Position numbers and translations under genes: made by a program. Below, one piece after another: positions 26,309 to 33,975 of a DNA stretch of 34,656 nt. Source of the DNA: CAWBCR01 sp963787375 (GTDB lineage: Bacteria > Chloroflexota > Anaerolineae > Aggregatilineales > UBA3940); assembly GCA_963787375.1 (NCBI GenBank), contig CAWBCR010000015.1, forward strand, positions 1 to 34,656. Reading direction: 5' to 3'. The notes under the pieces are model-generated. The model was not told the origin of the DNA. It did not search any database and worked only from the letters and a program-made list of their open reading frames with translations. Positions within the stretch are counted from its first letter, which is position 1; the number at the start of each line of letters is the position of its first letter.

Positions 26309-26752
26309 TAACCGCAGAGCGCGCAGAGGACGCAGAGATTATAAGGATAAGGCGACGCGCTGGATTCCCTGCTTGAGCAGCCTCACGTTGAAGTTGAGCA
26401 GAAGCCCCAGCTTGCAGCCGGTGAGCTTCAGATAAGTAAGCAACTGCGCCTGATGCACCGGGGCAAACGTATCAACCGCCTTGAGCTCGACGATTACGAG
26501 CCCGTCGACGAGCAGATCCACCCTGAAACCGCAGTCAAGTTCCAACCCCTTGTACCTGACAGGGATCGGCTTCTGGCGCTCGAACGGAATCTGCCGCAGG
26601 CTCAGTTCGTGCGCCAGGCACGTCTCATAGGTTGACTCCAGCAGACCCGGCCCCAACTCGCGATGCACCTCAATCGCCGCGCCGATGATCTGCTCGGTCA
26701 ACTCATTTTCCTTCATGAGTTTCCTCTGCGCTCTCTGCGTTCTCTGCGGTTA
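26309..26752. mobile_element. GxxExxY element bounded by inverted CGCAGAG arrays
   Basis: The left end reads TAACC then three CGCAGAG boxes starting at 26313, 26322 and 26331. The right end, in inverse orientation, has CTCTGCG boxes starting at 26724, 26733 and 26742 and then GGTTA. Both have an exact 9-bp period. The pair bounds a single 125-aa ORF and splits the pantothenate operon between the GNAT and panC genes. The left end reaches the stop codon, and the right end reaches to within a few bases of the start codon. No transposase is present, and no target duplication could be established by eye. The element reading is an inference from the paired ends and the related gene-less copy at 2289-2384. 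Confidence 0.6.
26339..26716 (-). CDS. GxxExxY family protein (PD-(D/E)xK nuclease-like fold)
   Basis: 125 aa, a family named for its motif, seen here in GPGLLESTYE (residues 22-31, G22/E26/Y30 region). The later part carries FRVDLLVDGLVIVELKA: D66, then E77 and K79, the spacing of a PD-(D/E)xK nuclease core. HQAQLLTYLK follows at about 88-97. Family members are short, widely scattered and of unknown role. The terminal repeat just upstream supplies the AGAGGA ribosome site. It lies between the GNAT and panC genes on the same strand and is read through by the pan operon if that operon is transcribed as one unit. Confidence 0.85.
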   Translation of the reverse strand: MKENELTEQIIGAAIEVHRELGPGLLESTYETCLAHELSLRQIPFERQKPIPVRYKGLELDCGFRVDLLVDGLVIVELKAVDTFAPVHQAQLLTYLKLTGCKLGLLLNFNVRLLKQGIQRVALSL

Positions 26753-26757
26753 ATCTT

Positions 26758-27341
26758 CTACTCAATAGTGTACCGCATGATCGGGCGGCTCTCTGACCGC
26801 CTCGCCACCTCCACGAAGCCCGCCCCCGCAAACGTCGACGCCAGCCCGGTGAAGGCGTACAGGTCGGGCACCGCGTCGGCTGCGTGGCTCGACCGGGTAG
26901 CCCTCGACAATCGTCGCGCCCTGCGCGCGGGCGTAGTCGACGGCGGCGTCTGAGCAGGTGGCTGCTCATCCCCTGCGAGCGGTAGTCCTTGTGGATGAAG
27001 AAGCACACCACCGACCACACCGGCTGCGCGTCGACCGGCTTGAGCGTCCGCGAGCGTTGCAGCACGCCGAATGCCTCGCGCGGGGCCACCGACACCCAGC
27101 CGACCGGCTGGTCGCCGTCGTAGGCCAGCAGGCCCGGCACCGTGCCGCCGTTGACCAGCGCCTTCAGCGCCAGCCGGTTGCCCTCGCCCTGCTGCTGCTC
27201 GAACTCGGAGCGTTTCACGCGCCACCACATGCACCAGCAGCCGCCCATCGCGCCGCGCGGCCCGAACAGCGTCTCAAGGTCGGCCCAGCGGTCGGGCGTG
27301 ACGGGGTGCACCGGATAGCGATCGTCGTCGGCTGCGGTCAT
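26758..27341 (-). CDS. GNAT family N-acetyltransferase inside the pan operon
   Basis: About 194 aa after two frame repairs, near 26960 and 26890. It starts with HPVTPDRWADLETLFG and the GGCWCMWWR motif of a known GNAT subgroup. Next are VGWVSVAPRE and VVCFFIHKDYRSQGMSSHLL, the acetyl-CoA loop. After the breaks, DLYAFTGLASTFAGAGFVEV and RPIMRYTIE match the usual end of that subgroup. Its ATG overlaps the panE stop as ATGA with GGAGG before it, so it is translationally coupled to panE. It could act on a metabolite unrelated to CoA. A PanZ-like role in PanD maturation is conceivable from position only; the motif pattern does not show it. Confidence 0.75.
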
Positions 27342-28269
27342 CGATCCTCCAATCGCTGCGGATACGTATCTTCGCGGGCGTGGACCAGCCGCAGCAGCAG
27401 CGCGTTGGCCGGCGTTGGGATGCCGTGCGCCGCGCCAATGCGGGTTACCGCGCCGCAGATGGCGTCGATCTCGGTCGGCGCGCCGCGCAGCACGTCCTGC
27501 AGCATCGACGAGCGGTTGGCGGCGGTGACGCGGGCCACCTCCTCGGCCCGCGCGGCGGGGTCGTCAAACGGCAGGCGGATGCCCAGCGCGGCGGCCACCG
27601 CGCCGACCTCGCGGGCGGCGTCGGCCATGATCACCCGTGCCGCCTCCGACTCGAGCAGCGCGCCGTTCGGCACGCGCAGCAGCGCGGTCAGCGGGTTGAT
27701 CGCTGCGTTGATCGCCAGCTTGCCCCAGATCAGCGCGTCGGCGTCGTCCACGACCTCGGTCGGGATGCCCGCCCTATTGAACAGGCCGGCCAGCGTCGCC
27801 ACCTGCTGCGCGATCTCCGGGCGGCTGACGAGGTGCGTCGGTCCGCCGCCGCTGGCGCGGATCGCGCCGGGGCCATCGGTGGCGGCTCCCTGTGTGGTCG
27901 TGCCCAGCGCCGCCCGGCCCGCGCCCACCTCCTTCGCGATGGCCTCCACGTTGCCAAGGCCGTTTTGCAGCGTCACGGCGATGCCGTCCGGCGCGAGGAC
28001 CTGCGCCGCGCCGCGCGCCGCGAGCGCCGTGCCGGGCGTCTTGGTCAGGATCAGCGCCGCGTCGACCGGCCCGATGCCCGCCGGGTCGTCTGTCGCGCGC
28101 AGCGCGATAAGCTGCTCGTCGCCATCCGGCAGCCCGACGTGCAGCGGCGCGCGGCGCAGCGCCTCAAGCTGCCCCGGCCAGTGCCCGATCAACATGACGT
28201 CGGCATGCGCTGACAGCCGCGCCCCGAACAGGCAGCCCATCGCCCCCACGCCGAAGATCGCGAGCGCAT
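27338..28269 (-). CDS. panE: 2-dehydropantoate 2-reductase (ketopantoate reductase)
   Basis: Reduces ketopantoate to pantoate with NADPH, the second step of pantoate synthesis. About 310 aa. The N-terminal Rossmann motif is IFGVGAMGCLFGARL. Family signatures KTPGTALAA, TLQNGLGN and the C-terminal KLAINAAINPLTALL (the catalytic Lys region) and GAPTEIDAICG are all present. The literal frame runs upstream into panB without a start codon. The natural start is ATG 28269 with AGGGG just before it; the frame is restored if one C is added after ATGCG, giving MRLAIFGVG. So a one-base deletion sits in the second codon. It lies 35 bp after panB and overlaps the GNAT start. Confidence 0.88.
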
Positions 28270-28304
28270 CAGCCCCTCGGCATCCGCAAGCGGGAGCCGC
28301 AAGT

Positions 28305-29164
28305 TCATGGACGATCGCGACGCACTTCCAACTCGGCCTCGATGGCCGCCCACACCTCGTCGTCGATGCTGTACTGTGCTCCTCGGCGGGGAAGCTGCGG
28401 TACTGCACGTCGGCGGGTACGCCTCGAACGCGCCATCATCGTCCCGGACAGCTTGGCGTACTGCTTGACGAATTTCGGCGTGAAGCGGTCGAACAGCCCC
28501 AGCAGATCGTGCGTCACCAGCACCTGCCCGTCACAGCCCCGCCCGCGCCGATGCCAATGGTCGGGATATCGAGCGTGCGGCTGATCAGCCCGGCCAGCCT
28601 GGCGGGGATCGACTCCAGCACGATGCTGAACGCGCCCGCGTCCTGCTCCGCCTGCGCGTCGGCGATAACCTGCCGCGCGGCTCTCGACCGATTTGCCCTG
28701 CGCCTTGAACCCGCCGAACGCGCTGACGCTCTGCGGCGTCAGGCCGATGTGCCCCTGCACGGCGATCCTGATCTCGACCAGCGCGTGGATCGTGTCCGCC
28801 ATGCGCACGCCGCCTTCCAGCTTGACCGCGTCGACCTGTCCTCGGCCAGCAGCGGGCCGCGTTGCGCTTGGCCTCTTCGATGGTGAGCTGGATAGCTCAT
28901 AAACGGCATGTCGCCGAGACAGGTACGCGCGCTTGGCGCCGCGCCGCACCGCCTGGCAGTGCAGTGATCATCATGTCCATCGTCACCGGCAGCGTGCTCT
29001 GGAAGCCGTGCACGACCATCCCCAGCGAATCGCCGACCAGCGATCATATCGATCCCGGCCTGGTCGATCAGCAGCGCGGTGGGATAGTCGTAGGCGGTCA
29101 GCATGGTGATCGGCTCGCCGCGCTGCTTCTTGGCCTGAAGCGTGTGGATCGTGACCTTGTCCAT
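28305..29164 (-). pseudogene. panB: 3-methyl-2-oxobutanoate hydroxymethyltransferase, heavily frame-broken
   Basis: Makes ketopantoate from 2-oxoisovalerate and methylene-tetrahydrofolate, the first step to pantothenate. About 286 codons in length but split over all three frames by at least seven single-base changes. Readable pieces in order are MDKVTIHTLQAKKQRGEPIT, MLTAYDYPTALLIDQAGIDM, LVGDSLGMVVHG, CQAVRRGAKRAYL, GDMPFMSY, VDAVKLEGGVRMADTI, GHIGLTPQSVSAFGGF, SIVLESIPARLAGLISRTLD, PTIGIGAG, DGQVLVTHDLLGLF and YSIDDEVWAAIE before the TGA at 28305-28307. Metal and substrate motifs (GDSLGM, GDMPFMSY, VKLEGG, GLTPQS) survive. The density of breaks is the highest in the window. Start ATG 29164 has GAGGGGGAA upstream. 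Confidence 0.85.
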
Positions 29165-29254
29165 TAGTGTTCCCCCTCTGGCGTGGGCCTGATCGAGCAG
29201 CGCCCTCCGGGCGGGGGAGGGCGCACAGCGGGGCAGGCTGCCCCGCACGGGTTG

Positions 29255-29284
29255 ATTGTAATCCCTGCGGTGGGCCGCCGACAA
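29255..29284 (-). promoter_or_regulatory. putative promoter of the pan operon
   Basis: On the minus strand TTGTCG (29279-29284) and TACAAT (29255-29260) are 18 bp apart. The hairpin at 29228-29246 would lie at the very start of the transcript, followed by about 65 nt of leader before panB. Confidence 0.45.
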
Positions 29285-29476
29285 ATCTCAGGGTGATACT
29301 GTGACAGACATATCATGGAATAGTGCGCCGCCTCAAGCCGGCCCTGGAGTGTGGCGCGGTTTCCGGGGTCGGCTTTCAGCCGACAGATTATTCATAGCCC
29401 GATGATTGATCGTCGGGCGAGCAGGGCCGCCTCAACCGTCCCCCACCTCGTCACGCCATCTCTCGGTATCGTTTTT

Positions 29477-29505
29477 TTGACACTAACTGGCCGTCGCGCT
29501 ATAGT
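29477..29505 (+). promoter_or_regulatory. promoter of the Rieske/cytochrome b operon
   Basis: TTGACA at 29477-29482 and TATAGT at 29500-29505 with exact 17-bp spacing, after a run of seven T. This leaves a leader of about 165 nt before the Rieske start. Confidence 0.65.
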
Positions 29506-29675
29506 TCTGCAAACCCACTTTGTAGGCTGATTTTGTCGCCATTAACAATCAGATCGTTTACCCGATTTGCAGTCTGCAGGGCAGTTTATTGTATAATGAT
29601 CCTCGCGTCTGCTCCGGGGCCTTTTGGGACCAGAAGGCCCGGACAACAGGCAGTGATCAGGAGGAGGATAACTGA

Positions 29676-30242
29676 ATGGCAGAAGCGACTGTCGAAAGCC
29701 CGGCCCCTATCAACCGGCGAGAGTTCATGTTCTACGTATGGGGGGCGTCGATGGCGCTGGTACTGGCGGGTTCTGGCGGTGCGGTGCTGTGGTACGCCTA
29801 CCCGCGTTTCCGTGAAGGCGAGTTCGGTGGCACGTTCACCCTCAAATCGAGCGCGGTTCCCACCGTGGATGCGGCCCCGGCGGAATATCCGCAGGGCCGT
29901 TTTTGGCTGGTGAATACCGGCAGCGGTGTGCTGGCGCTGTACAAGGTGTGCGTGCACCTGGGCTGCCTGTATAAGTGGGTGCCTGTCAACAACCGCTTTG
30001 AATGCCCCTGCCACGGCTCCAAGTATCAGAAGGACGGCACCTACATCGAGGGGCCGGCCCCGCGCAGCCTCGACCGCTTCGTGGTCGATGTGGTCGACAA
30101 CTCCGGCAGCGTGCTTTCGGAGACCAAGACCGGCGACATGAACACCGACAAGTCGGCGGGCCTGCCGGTCGACGTGCCGTCGAGCGCGACCCAGCTAAAG
30201 ATCGACACCGGGAAGATCATCAGAGGCCCCCTGCATGGCTAG
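29676..30242 (+). CDS. Rieske [2Fe-2S] protein of a cytochrome bc complex
   Basis: The high-potential electron acceptor from quinol in a bc-type complex, anchored in the membrane with its cluster outside. 188 aa. A twin-arginine-like NRREFMFYVWG (13-23) leads into one membrane helix (about 20-42). Box 1 is CVHLGC (ligands C92 and H94, disulphide C97). Box 2 is CPCHGS (ligand C110, disulphide C112, ligand H113). The Pro loop and a GPAPRSLDRF stretch follow. The start is preceded by GGAGGAGG. It is the first gene of the operon, followed after 56 bp by cytochrome b. It corresponds to QcrA/PetC; I give no symbol because naming varies in this phylum. Confidence 0.93.
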   Translation: MAEATVESPAPINRREFMFYVWGASMALVLAGSGGAVLWYAYPRFREGEFGGTFTLKSSAVPTVDAAPAEYPQGRFWLVNTGSGVLALYKVCVHLGCLYKWVPVNNRFECPCHGSKYQKDGTYIEGPAPRSLDRFVVDVVDNSGSVLSETKTGDMNTDKSAGLPVDVPSSATQLKIDTGKIIRGPLHG

Positions 30243-30298
30243 TGCGGGGCACATCCCGACTGCTTTTATCATGGTCCTTTCCTGGAGGAGCCTGACCG

Positions 30299-31933
30299 AT
30301 GCAATCGAATCTTGACGTCTCGAAATTCCCGCTGATCAAGCGCATCCGGGAAGCCGGCGTCCGGACGGCAATCATGGAGGCGGTCGACGACGTTGTCCTG
30401 CGGCTGACGCCCGGCATCAACATTGCCGACCTGCGCTCGATGCTGCGCGGCGACCCGCCGGGCCGTCCCAACACGCGCCTGACTCCACACGCCGACGGTT
30501 TCTGGCTGCACATGCGCCCCAGCTACTTTAACGAAGCCATGACCGGCCTGTATCCGACCTTCAGGCTGGGCTGGCTGTCGACGTTCTTCTTCGCCTTTGA
30601 GACCATCACCGGTCTGTTCCTGATGGTCTTTTATACGCCTTCGACGCTGCAGGCCTACGACAACATGCTCAACATCCTGAGCAACGTGCCGATGGGCCAG
30701 TTCATGCGCGACCTGCACCGGCTGGGCGCGGAGGCGATGGTCATCATCGTGGCGCTGCACATGCTGCGCACCTTCTGGACCGCCTCTTATAAGAAGCCGC
30801 GCCAGTTCACCTGGGCGACGGGTATCATCCTGCTGGTGTTCACGCTGGCACTCAGCTACACCGGCTACCTGCTGCCCTGGGACCAGCTTTCGTACTGGGC
30901 GGTGACCATCGGCGCGAGCATGGCCGAAGCCGCGCCGCCGCCCATCGTCGGCCAGTTCGTCAACATCCTGTTGAAGGGCGCGCCCGACCTCGGACAGGCT
31001 GGCCTGCTGCGCTTCTATCTGCTGCACGTGTTGGCGGTGCCGGCGCTGCTGGCGATCTTCCTGGGCGTGCACTACTACAAGGTCGTCATTCACGGCCACA
31101 GCCTGCCGCCTGAGAACGAAAAGACCGGCGAAGACAGCGCCAAGCGCGTTCCCACCAACGTGCGCGTCTACTACCTGCCTGACGTGGCGGCCTCCGAAAT
31201 CCTGTGGATCGCCGTGACCGTGCTGGTGATGGTGCTGGCGGTTGCGTTCGTGTACCATGCGCCGCTGGAGAACTGGGCCAACCCGCTCTCGACGCCGCTG
31301 CACACCGTCGCGCCCTGGTACTTCCTGTGGATCCAGGGCCTGCTGAAGCTGGGCGATAAGAGCCTGATGGGGGTCATCATCCCCACCATCCTGCTGCTGT
31401 CGTTCATGCTGATGCCCTACTTCGACGTGGGGCCGATCCGCAGGTACGGACGCCGTCGGCTGGCCTTCTCGATGAGCCTGCTGTTCATCACCACGATTGC
31501 CGTCCTGTCGTGGATGGGCACGCCCAATTTCGCGGTGCAGACGTCGAAGGATCAGGAAATCTTCTTCGAGATGGCCCCGACCGAGAAGATCGGCATGGTG
31601 CGTGCGGTGCCTTACCCGGAGCTTGAGGCGCTGGTCGGCACGGCGGTCACCACCGACAATTACCAGAGCAGCAACATCCCGCCGAGCAGCGCGCTGTGGG
31701 ACGTGATGCAGGAGTATCACCGGCTGATTGTCCAGGCCCGCCAGACCCCGCCTGACAAGGGCGGCCTGCCCAACGCCCAGGCGTTCCTGATCATCGACCA
31801 GCTCCAGCCGGACCTGGTCGGCGTGACGCTGCGCATCACCTGGGATGACAGCAAGAACCCCGGCAAACAGCTCTCTAACAGCGTGCTGGTGCCGGTTCAC
31901 AAAGATTCGTACCCCAACGGGGGAGGCGAGTAA
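30299..31933 (+). CDS. cytochrome b of a menaquinol:cytochrome c oxidoreductase
   Basis: 544 aa, integral membrane, carrying haems bL and bH. The histidine pairs lie in DLHRLGAEAMVIIVALHML and in LLHVLAVPALLAIFLGVHYY, each about 14 residues apart. SYTGYLLPWDQLSYWAV is the Qo/Qi side helix region. The subunit IV-like half is fused on, as in Actinobacteria and Chloroflexota. The Qo-site motif, PEWY in most bc and b6f complexes, reads APWYFLW here, without the glutamate. After the last helix (about residue 410) a hydrophilic tail of some 110 residues, with no haem motif, runs to the C-terminus. AGGAG precedes ATG 30299. The stop overlaps the start of the cytochrome c gene as TAATG. Confidence 0.93.
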   Translation: MQSNLDVSKFPLIKRIREAGVRTAIMEAVDDVVLRLTPGINIADLRSMLRGDPPGRPNTRLTPHADGFWLHMRPSYFNEAMTGLYPTFRLGWLSTFFFAFETITGLFLMVFYTPSTLQAYDNMLNILSNVPMGQFMRDLHRLGAEAMVIIVALHMLRTFWTASYKKPRQFTWATGIILLVFTLALSYTGYLLPWDQLSYWAVTIGASMAEAAPPPIVGQFVNILLKGAPDLGQAGLLRFYLLHVLAVPALLAIFLGVHYYKVVIHGHSLPPENEKTGEDSAKRVPTNVRVYYLPDVAASEILWIAVTVLVMVLAVAFVYHAPLENWANPLSTPLHTVAPWYFLWIQGLLKLGDKSLMGVIIPTILLLSFMLMPYFDVGPIRRYGRRRLAFSMSLLFITTIAVLSWMGTPNFAVQTSKDQEIFFEMAPTEKIGMVRAVPYPELEALVGTAVTTDNYQSSNIPPSSALWDVMQEYHRLIVQARQTPPDKGGLPNAQAFLIIDQLQPDLVGVTLRITWDDSKNPGKQLSNSVLVPVHKDSYPNGGGE

Positions 31934-32853
31934 TGGCAGACACCCCGGAAACACCGGCTCAGAGCGAGGGGCTGTTCAAGAAGCTCTTTAAGCACACGCT
32001 GCCCATCGAGCAGCGCGCGCTGCTGGGCACGCTGGTTTTCTTCGCCGTCATCCTGGTCACCGGCTGGGTGGGGCTCAACGAGAGCCATCGTATGAAGACC
32101 TTCACCGCCGAGTACAACGGACGCTCCATCGAGCGCGGCGCGGTGATCTTCAGTACCACCTGCTCGGGCTGCCATGGCCTCGACGGCAAGGGCCAGACGG
32201 GCGTCGCGCCCGCGCTGAACGCCCCCGACCTGTTCGACGGCTCGCGGCTTCAGAGCCTGGGCTGGAACGGCACGCTGCACGACTACGTGTACCTGACCGT
32301 CTCAGCGGGCCGCCCCAAGCGCACCAGCGACTGGGCGCAGCCCATGCCGACCTGGAGCCAGGAATACGGCGGGCCGCTGCGCCCCGACCAGGTTCGCGAC
32401 GTGGTCGCCTACGTGCTGAACTTCGGCAAGTTCTACGAACCGGGCTATACGGGGCCGGGGGCCACCTCGAACGCGCTGCCCACGCCGACCCCGCAGCCGT
32501 ATGATGCCGTCGGCACAGACCTGACGGTCGAACTGCCGCAGGGCGACCCGGCGCGCGGCCAGGCGCTGTTCGAGGGCACCACCAACGCCCCCGACGGCCA
32601 GGCGCTGCCGTGCCACGCCTGCCACAGCATCGACGGCACGACCGGCACCGGGCCGAGCCTGCAGGGCATCGCCACGACCGCCGGCACGATTGAGCCCGGC
32701 AAGACCGCGGAGCAGTACCTCCACGAGTCCATCGTGCTGCCGTGCGCCTACGTGGTCGAGGGCTTCCAGTGCATCATGCCGCAGACCTTCGGCGACCGGC
32801 TCGACAAGCAGAGCCTGGCGGACATCATCGCCTACCTGATGACGCTCAAATAG
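31933..32853 (+). CDS. membrane-anchored dihaem cytochrome c of the bc complex
   Basis: 306 aa. It has one N-terminal membrane helix (about 35-53) and two c-type haem domains outside. Haem 1 is CSGCH near residue 77; its distal ligand Met is probably in QPMPTWSQEYGGPL. Haem 2 is CHACH near residue 226 with a Met candidate in QCIMPQTFGD. The domains are joined by a Thr/Pro linker at about 175-195. Its start overlaps the cytochrome b stop, so the two are coupled. A strong hairpin terminator follows at 32887. It takes electrons from the Rieske centre and passes them on. Confidence 0.92.
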   Translation: MADTPETPAQSEGLFKKLFKHTLPIEQRALLGTLVFFAVILVTGWVGLNESHRMKTFTAEYNGRSIERGAVIFSTTCSGCHGLDGKGQTGVAPALNAPDLFDGSRLQSLGWNGTLHDYVYLTVSAGRPKRTSDWAQPMPTWSQEYGGPLRPDQVRDVVAYVLNFGKFYEPGYTGPGATSNALPTPTPQPYDAVGTDLTVELPQGDPARGQALFEGTTNAPDGQALPCHACHSIDGTTGTGPSLQGIATTAGTIEPGKTAEQYLHESIVLPCAYVVEGFQCIMPQTFGDRLDKQSLADIIAYLMTLK

Positions 32854-32886
32854 CGCCGGCGGGCGGGCTCTGGGCTGTCACTCTCA

Positions 32887-32912
32887 GGGCGGCGCTGCGC
32901 ACAGCGCCGCCC
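32887..32912 (+). terminator. terminator of the bc operon
   Basis: A perfect 11-bp stem, GGGCGGCGCTG with CAGCGCCGCCC, around CGCA, followed by TTCTATAT. It lies 34 bp after the cytochrome c stop. Confidence 0.75.
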
Positions 32913-33050
32913 TTCTATATCAGATGCGGCAAACACGATAAGACCGGTCTGATATGACATTTATCGCGGGCGTACAGGGAAGGTATCACTGCGCGCCCCG
33001 GGGCTGGTGAGGTTATACTTCACCCTAAGCGTTATCAGCGGAGGCAAAAC

Positions 33051-33884
33051 ATGCGCTTGCGAACGATCTTGCAGGTGACGGGGCTGGCTGCTCTGCTGGC
33101 CGCCGTGCTGATCGGGGCCGGTGCGGTCCACGCTCAGACGGGCCAGGGCGATCCCGCGCACGGGGCCGATCTGTATGCGACCAACTGCGCGGTGTGTCAC
33201 GGCGCGCATGGCGAGGGCCGCATCGGCGCGACGCTCAACAAAGTCTTCGCGACCATCGCGCCCGACGAGTTCCTGTCGACGACCATCGCGCAGGGGGTCA
33301 AGGGCACCTTCATGCCGACCTGGGGCCAGCAGTACGGCGGCCCGCTGACCGATGCCGACATTGCGGACCTGGTCGCCTACATCACGTCGTGGGGGACGGC
33401 GGTTGAGCCACCCGCGCCGCCGCCACCGCGCGCCCCGGACAACATCCCGCCCGTGCCGGAGGTCAACGGCGATCCGAACGCCGGCTTCGTGATCTTCGAG
33501 CAGAACTGCGTGGCCTGCCACGGTGAGGGCGGTGTGGGGCGCATCGGCGCGACGCTCGACACCGTGTTCCCGGCGCTGCACCCCGGTGCATTCGCGCTGA
33601 CGACCATCAGCAACGGGGTGGGTGGCACGCTGATGCCGGCCTGGAGCCAGGCCAAAGGCGGCCCGCTGACCGATCAGGAGATCAACGACGTGGCGGCTTA
33701 CGTGCTCAGCATCCAGAAAACGGCGGCGGCCCCGCCGGGCGGCTCGCAGGTGCAGCAGAACAGCGCCCTGCCGCTGGTGCTGGTCGGTGTAGCGACTCTG
33801 GTAGTGGTCGTCGCGCTGGGCGTGGCCGTTTCGCGCAAGCAGGCGTCCGGCGGTCCGCCCACCGCAGGCGGCGAGCCGCACTGA
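33051..33884 (+). CDS. dihaem cytochrome c with a C-terminal membrane anchor
   Basis: 277 aa. The signal peptide is cleaved near AVHAQT (about residue 28). Haem 1 is CAVCH at 46-50 and haem 2 is CVACH at 153-157. Each is followed by GRIGATL and a Met-containing motif (TFMPTW, TLMPAW) and by GGPLTD. The two halves are an internal duplication, joined by a Pro-rich linker (119-135). The C-terminus ends with one membrane helix (about 238-258) and a short tail. It has its own leader: TATACT at 33014 and GGAGG before ATG 33051. It probably shuttles electrons from the bc complex to a terminal oxidase or other acceptor. Confidence 0.9.
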   Translation: MRLRTILQVTGLAALLAAVLIGAGAVHAQTGQGDPAHGADLYATNCAVCHGAHGEGRIGATLNKVFATIAPDEFLSTTIAQGVKGTFMPTWGQQYGGPLTDADIADLVAYITSWGTAVEPPAPPPPRAPDNIPPVPEVNGDPNAGFVIFEQNCVACHGEGGVGRIGATLDTVFPALHPGAFALTTISNGVGGTLMPAWSQAKGGPLTDQEINDVAAYVLSIQKTAAAPPGGSQVQQNSALPLVLVGVATLVVVVALGVAVSRKQASGGPPTAGGEPH

Positions 33885-33909
33885 TTCGCCTCTTTTAATC
33901 GAAGCATAA

Positions 33910-33951
33910 GCGGGGGCACGGGAGGTCGCGGCGATCTCCCGTCGTCCCCGC
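33910..33951. terminator. imperfect stem-loop before the last gene
   Basis: GCGGGG pairs with CCCCGC and ACGGGAG with CTCCCGT, separated by a small internal loop and an 11-base apical loop. It lies 25 bp after the dihaem cytochrome stop. There is no T-run, so it may be a terminator or a leader structure of the next gene, whose start is 24 bp downstream. Confidence 0.4.
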
Positions 33952-33975
33952 ATTGCCAACCAGGAACACAGGATA

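Larger units (their letters stand above)
29165..29675. other. divergent promoter region between the pan operon and the bc operon
   Basis: 511 bp without a gene. From left to right it holds an 8-bp hairpin GCGGGGCA/TGCCCCGC (29228-29246) in the pan leader, the minus-strand promoter for panB, a 7-bp hairpin GTCGGCT/AGCCGAC (29368-29384), the plus-strand promoter at 29477-29505, and a second TATAAT at 29592-29597 nearer the Rieske gene that has only a weak -35 region. The rest shows nothing recognisable. Confidence 0.5.

Noticed and set aside
31933..32853. The bc cytochrome c as a four-haem protein
   Set aside because: Only two CxxCH motifs are present.
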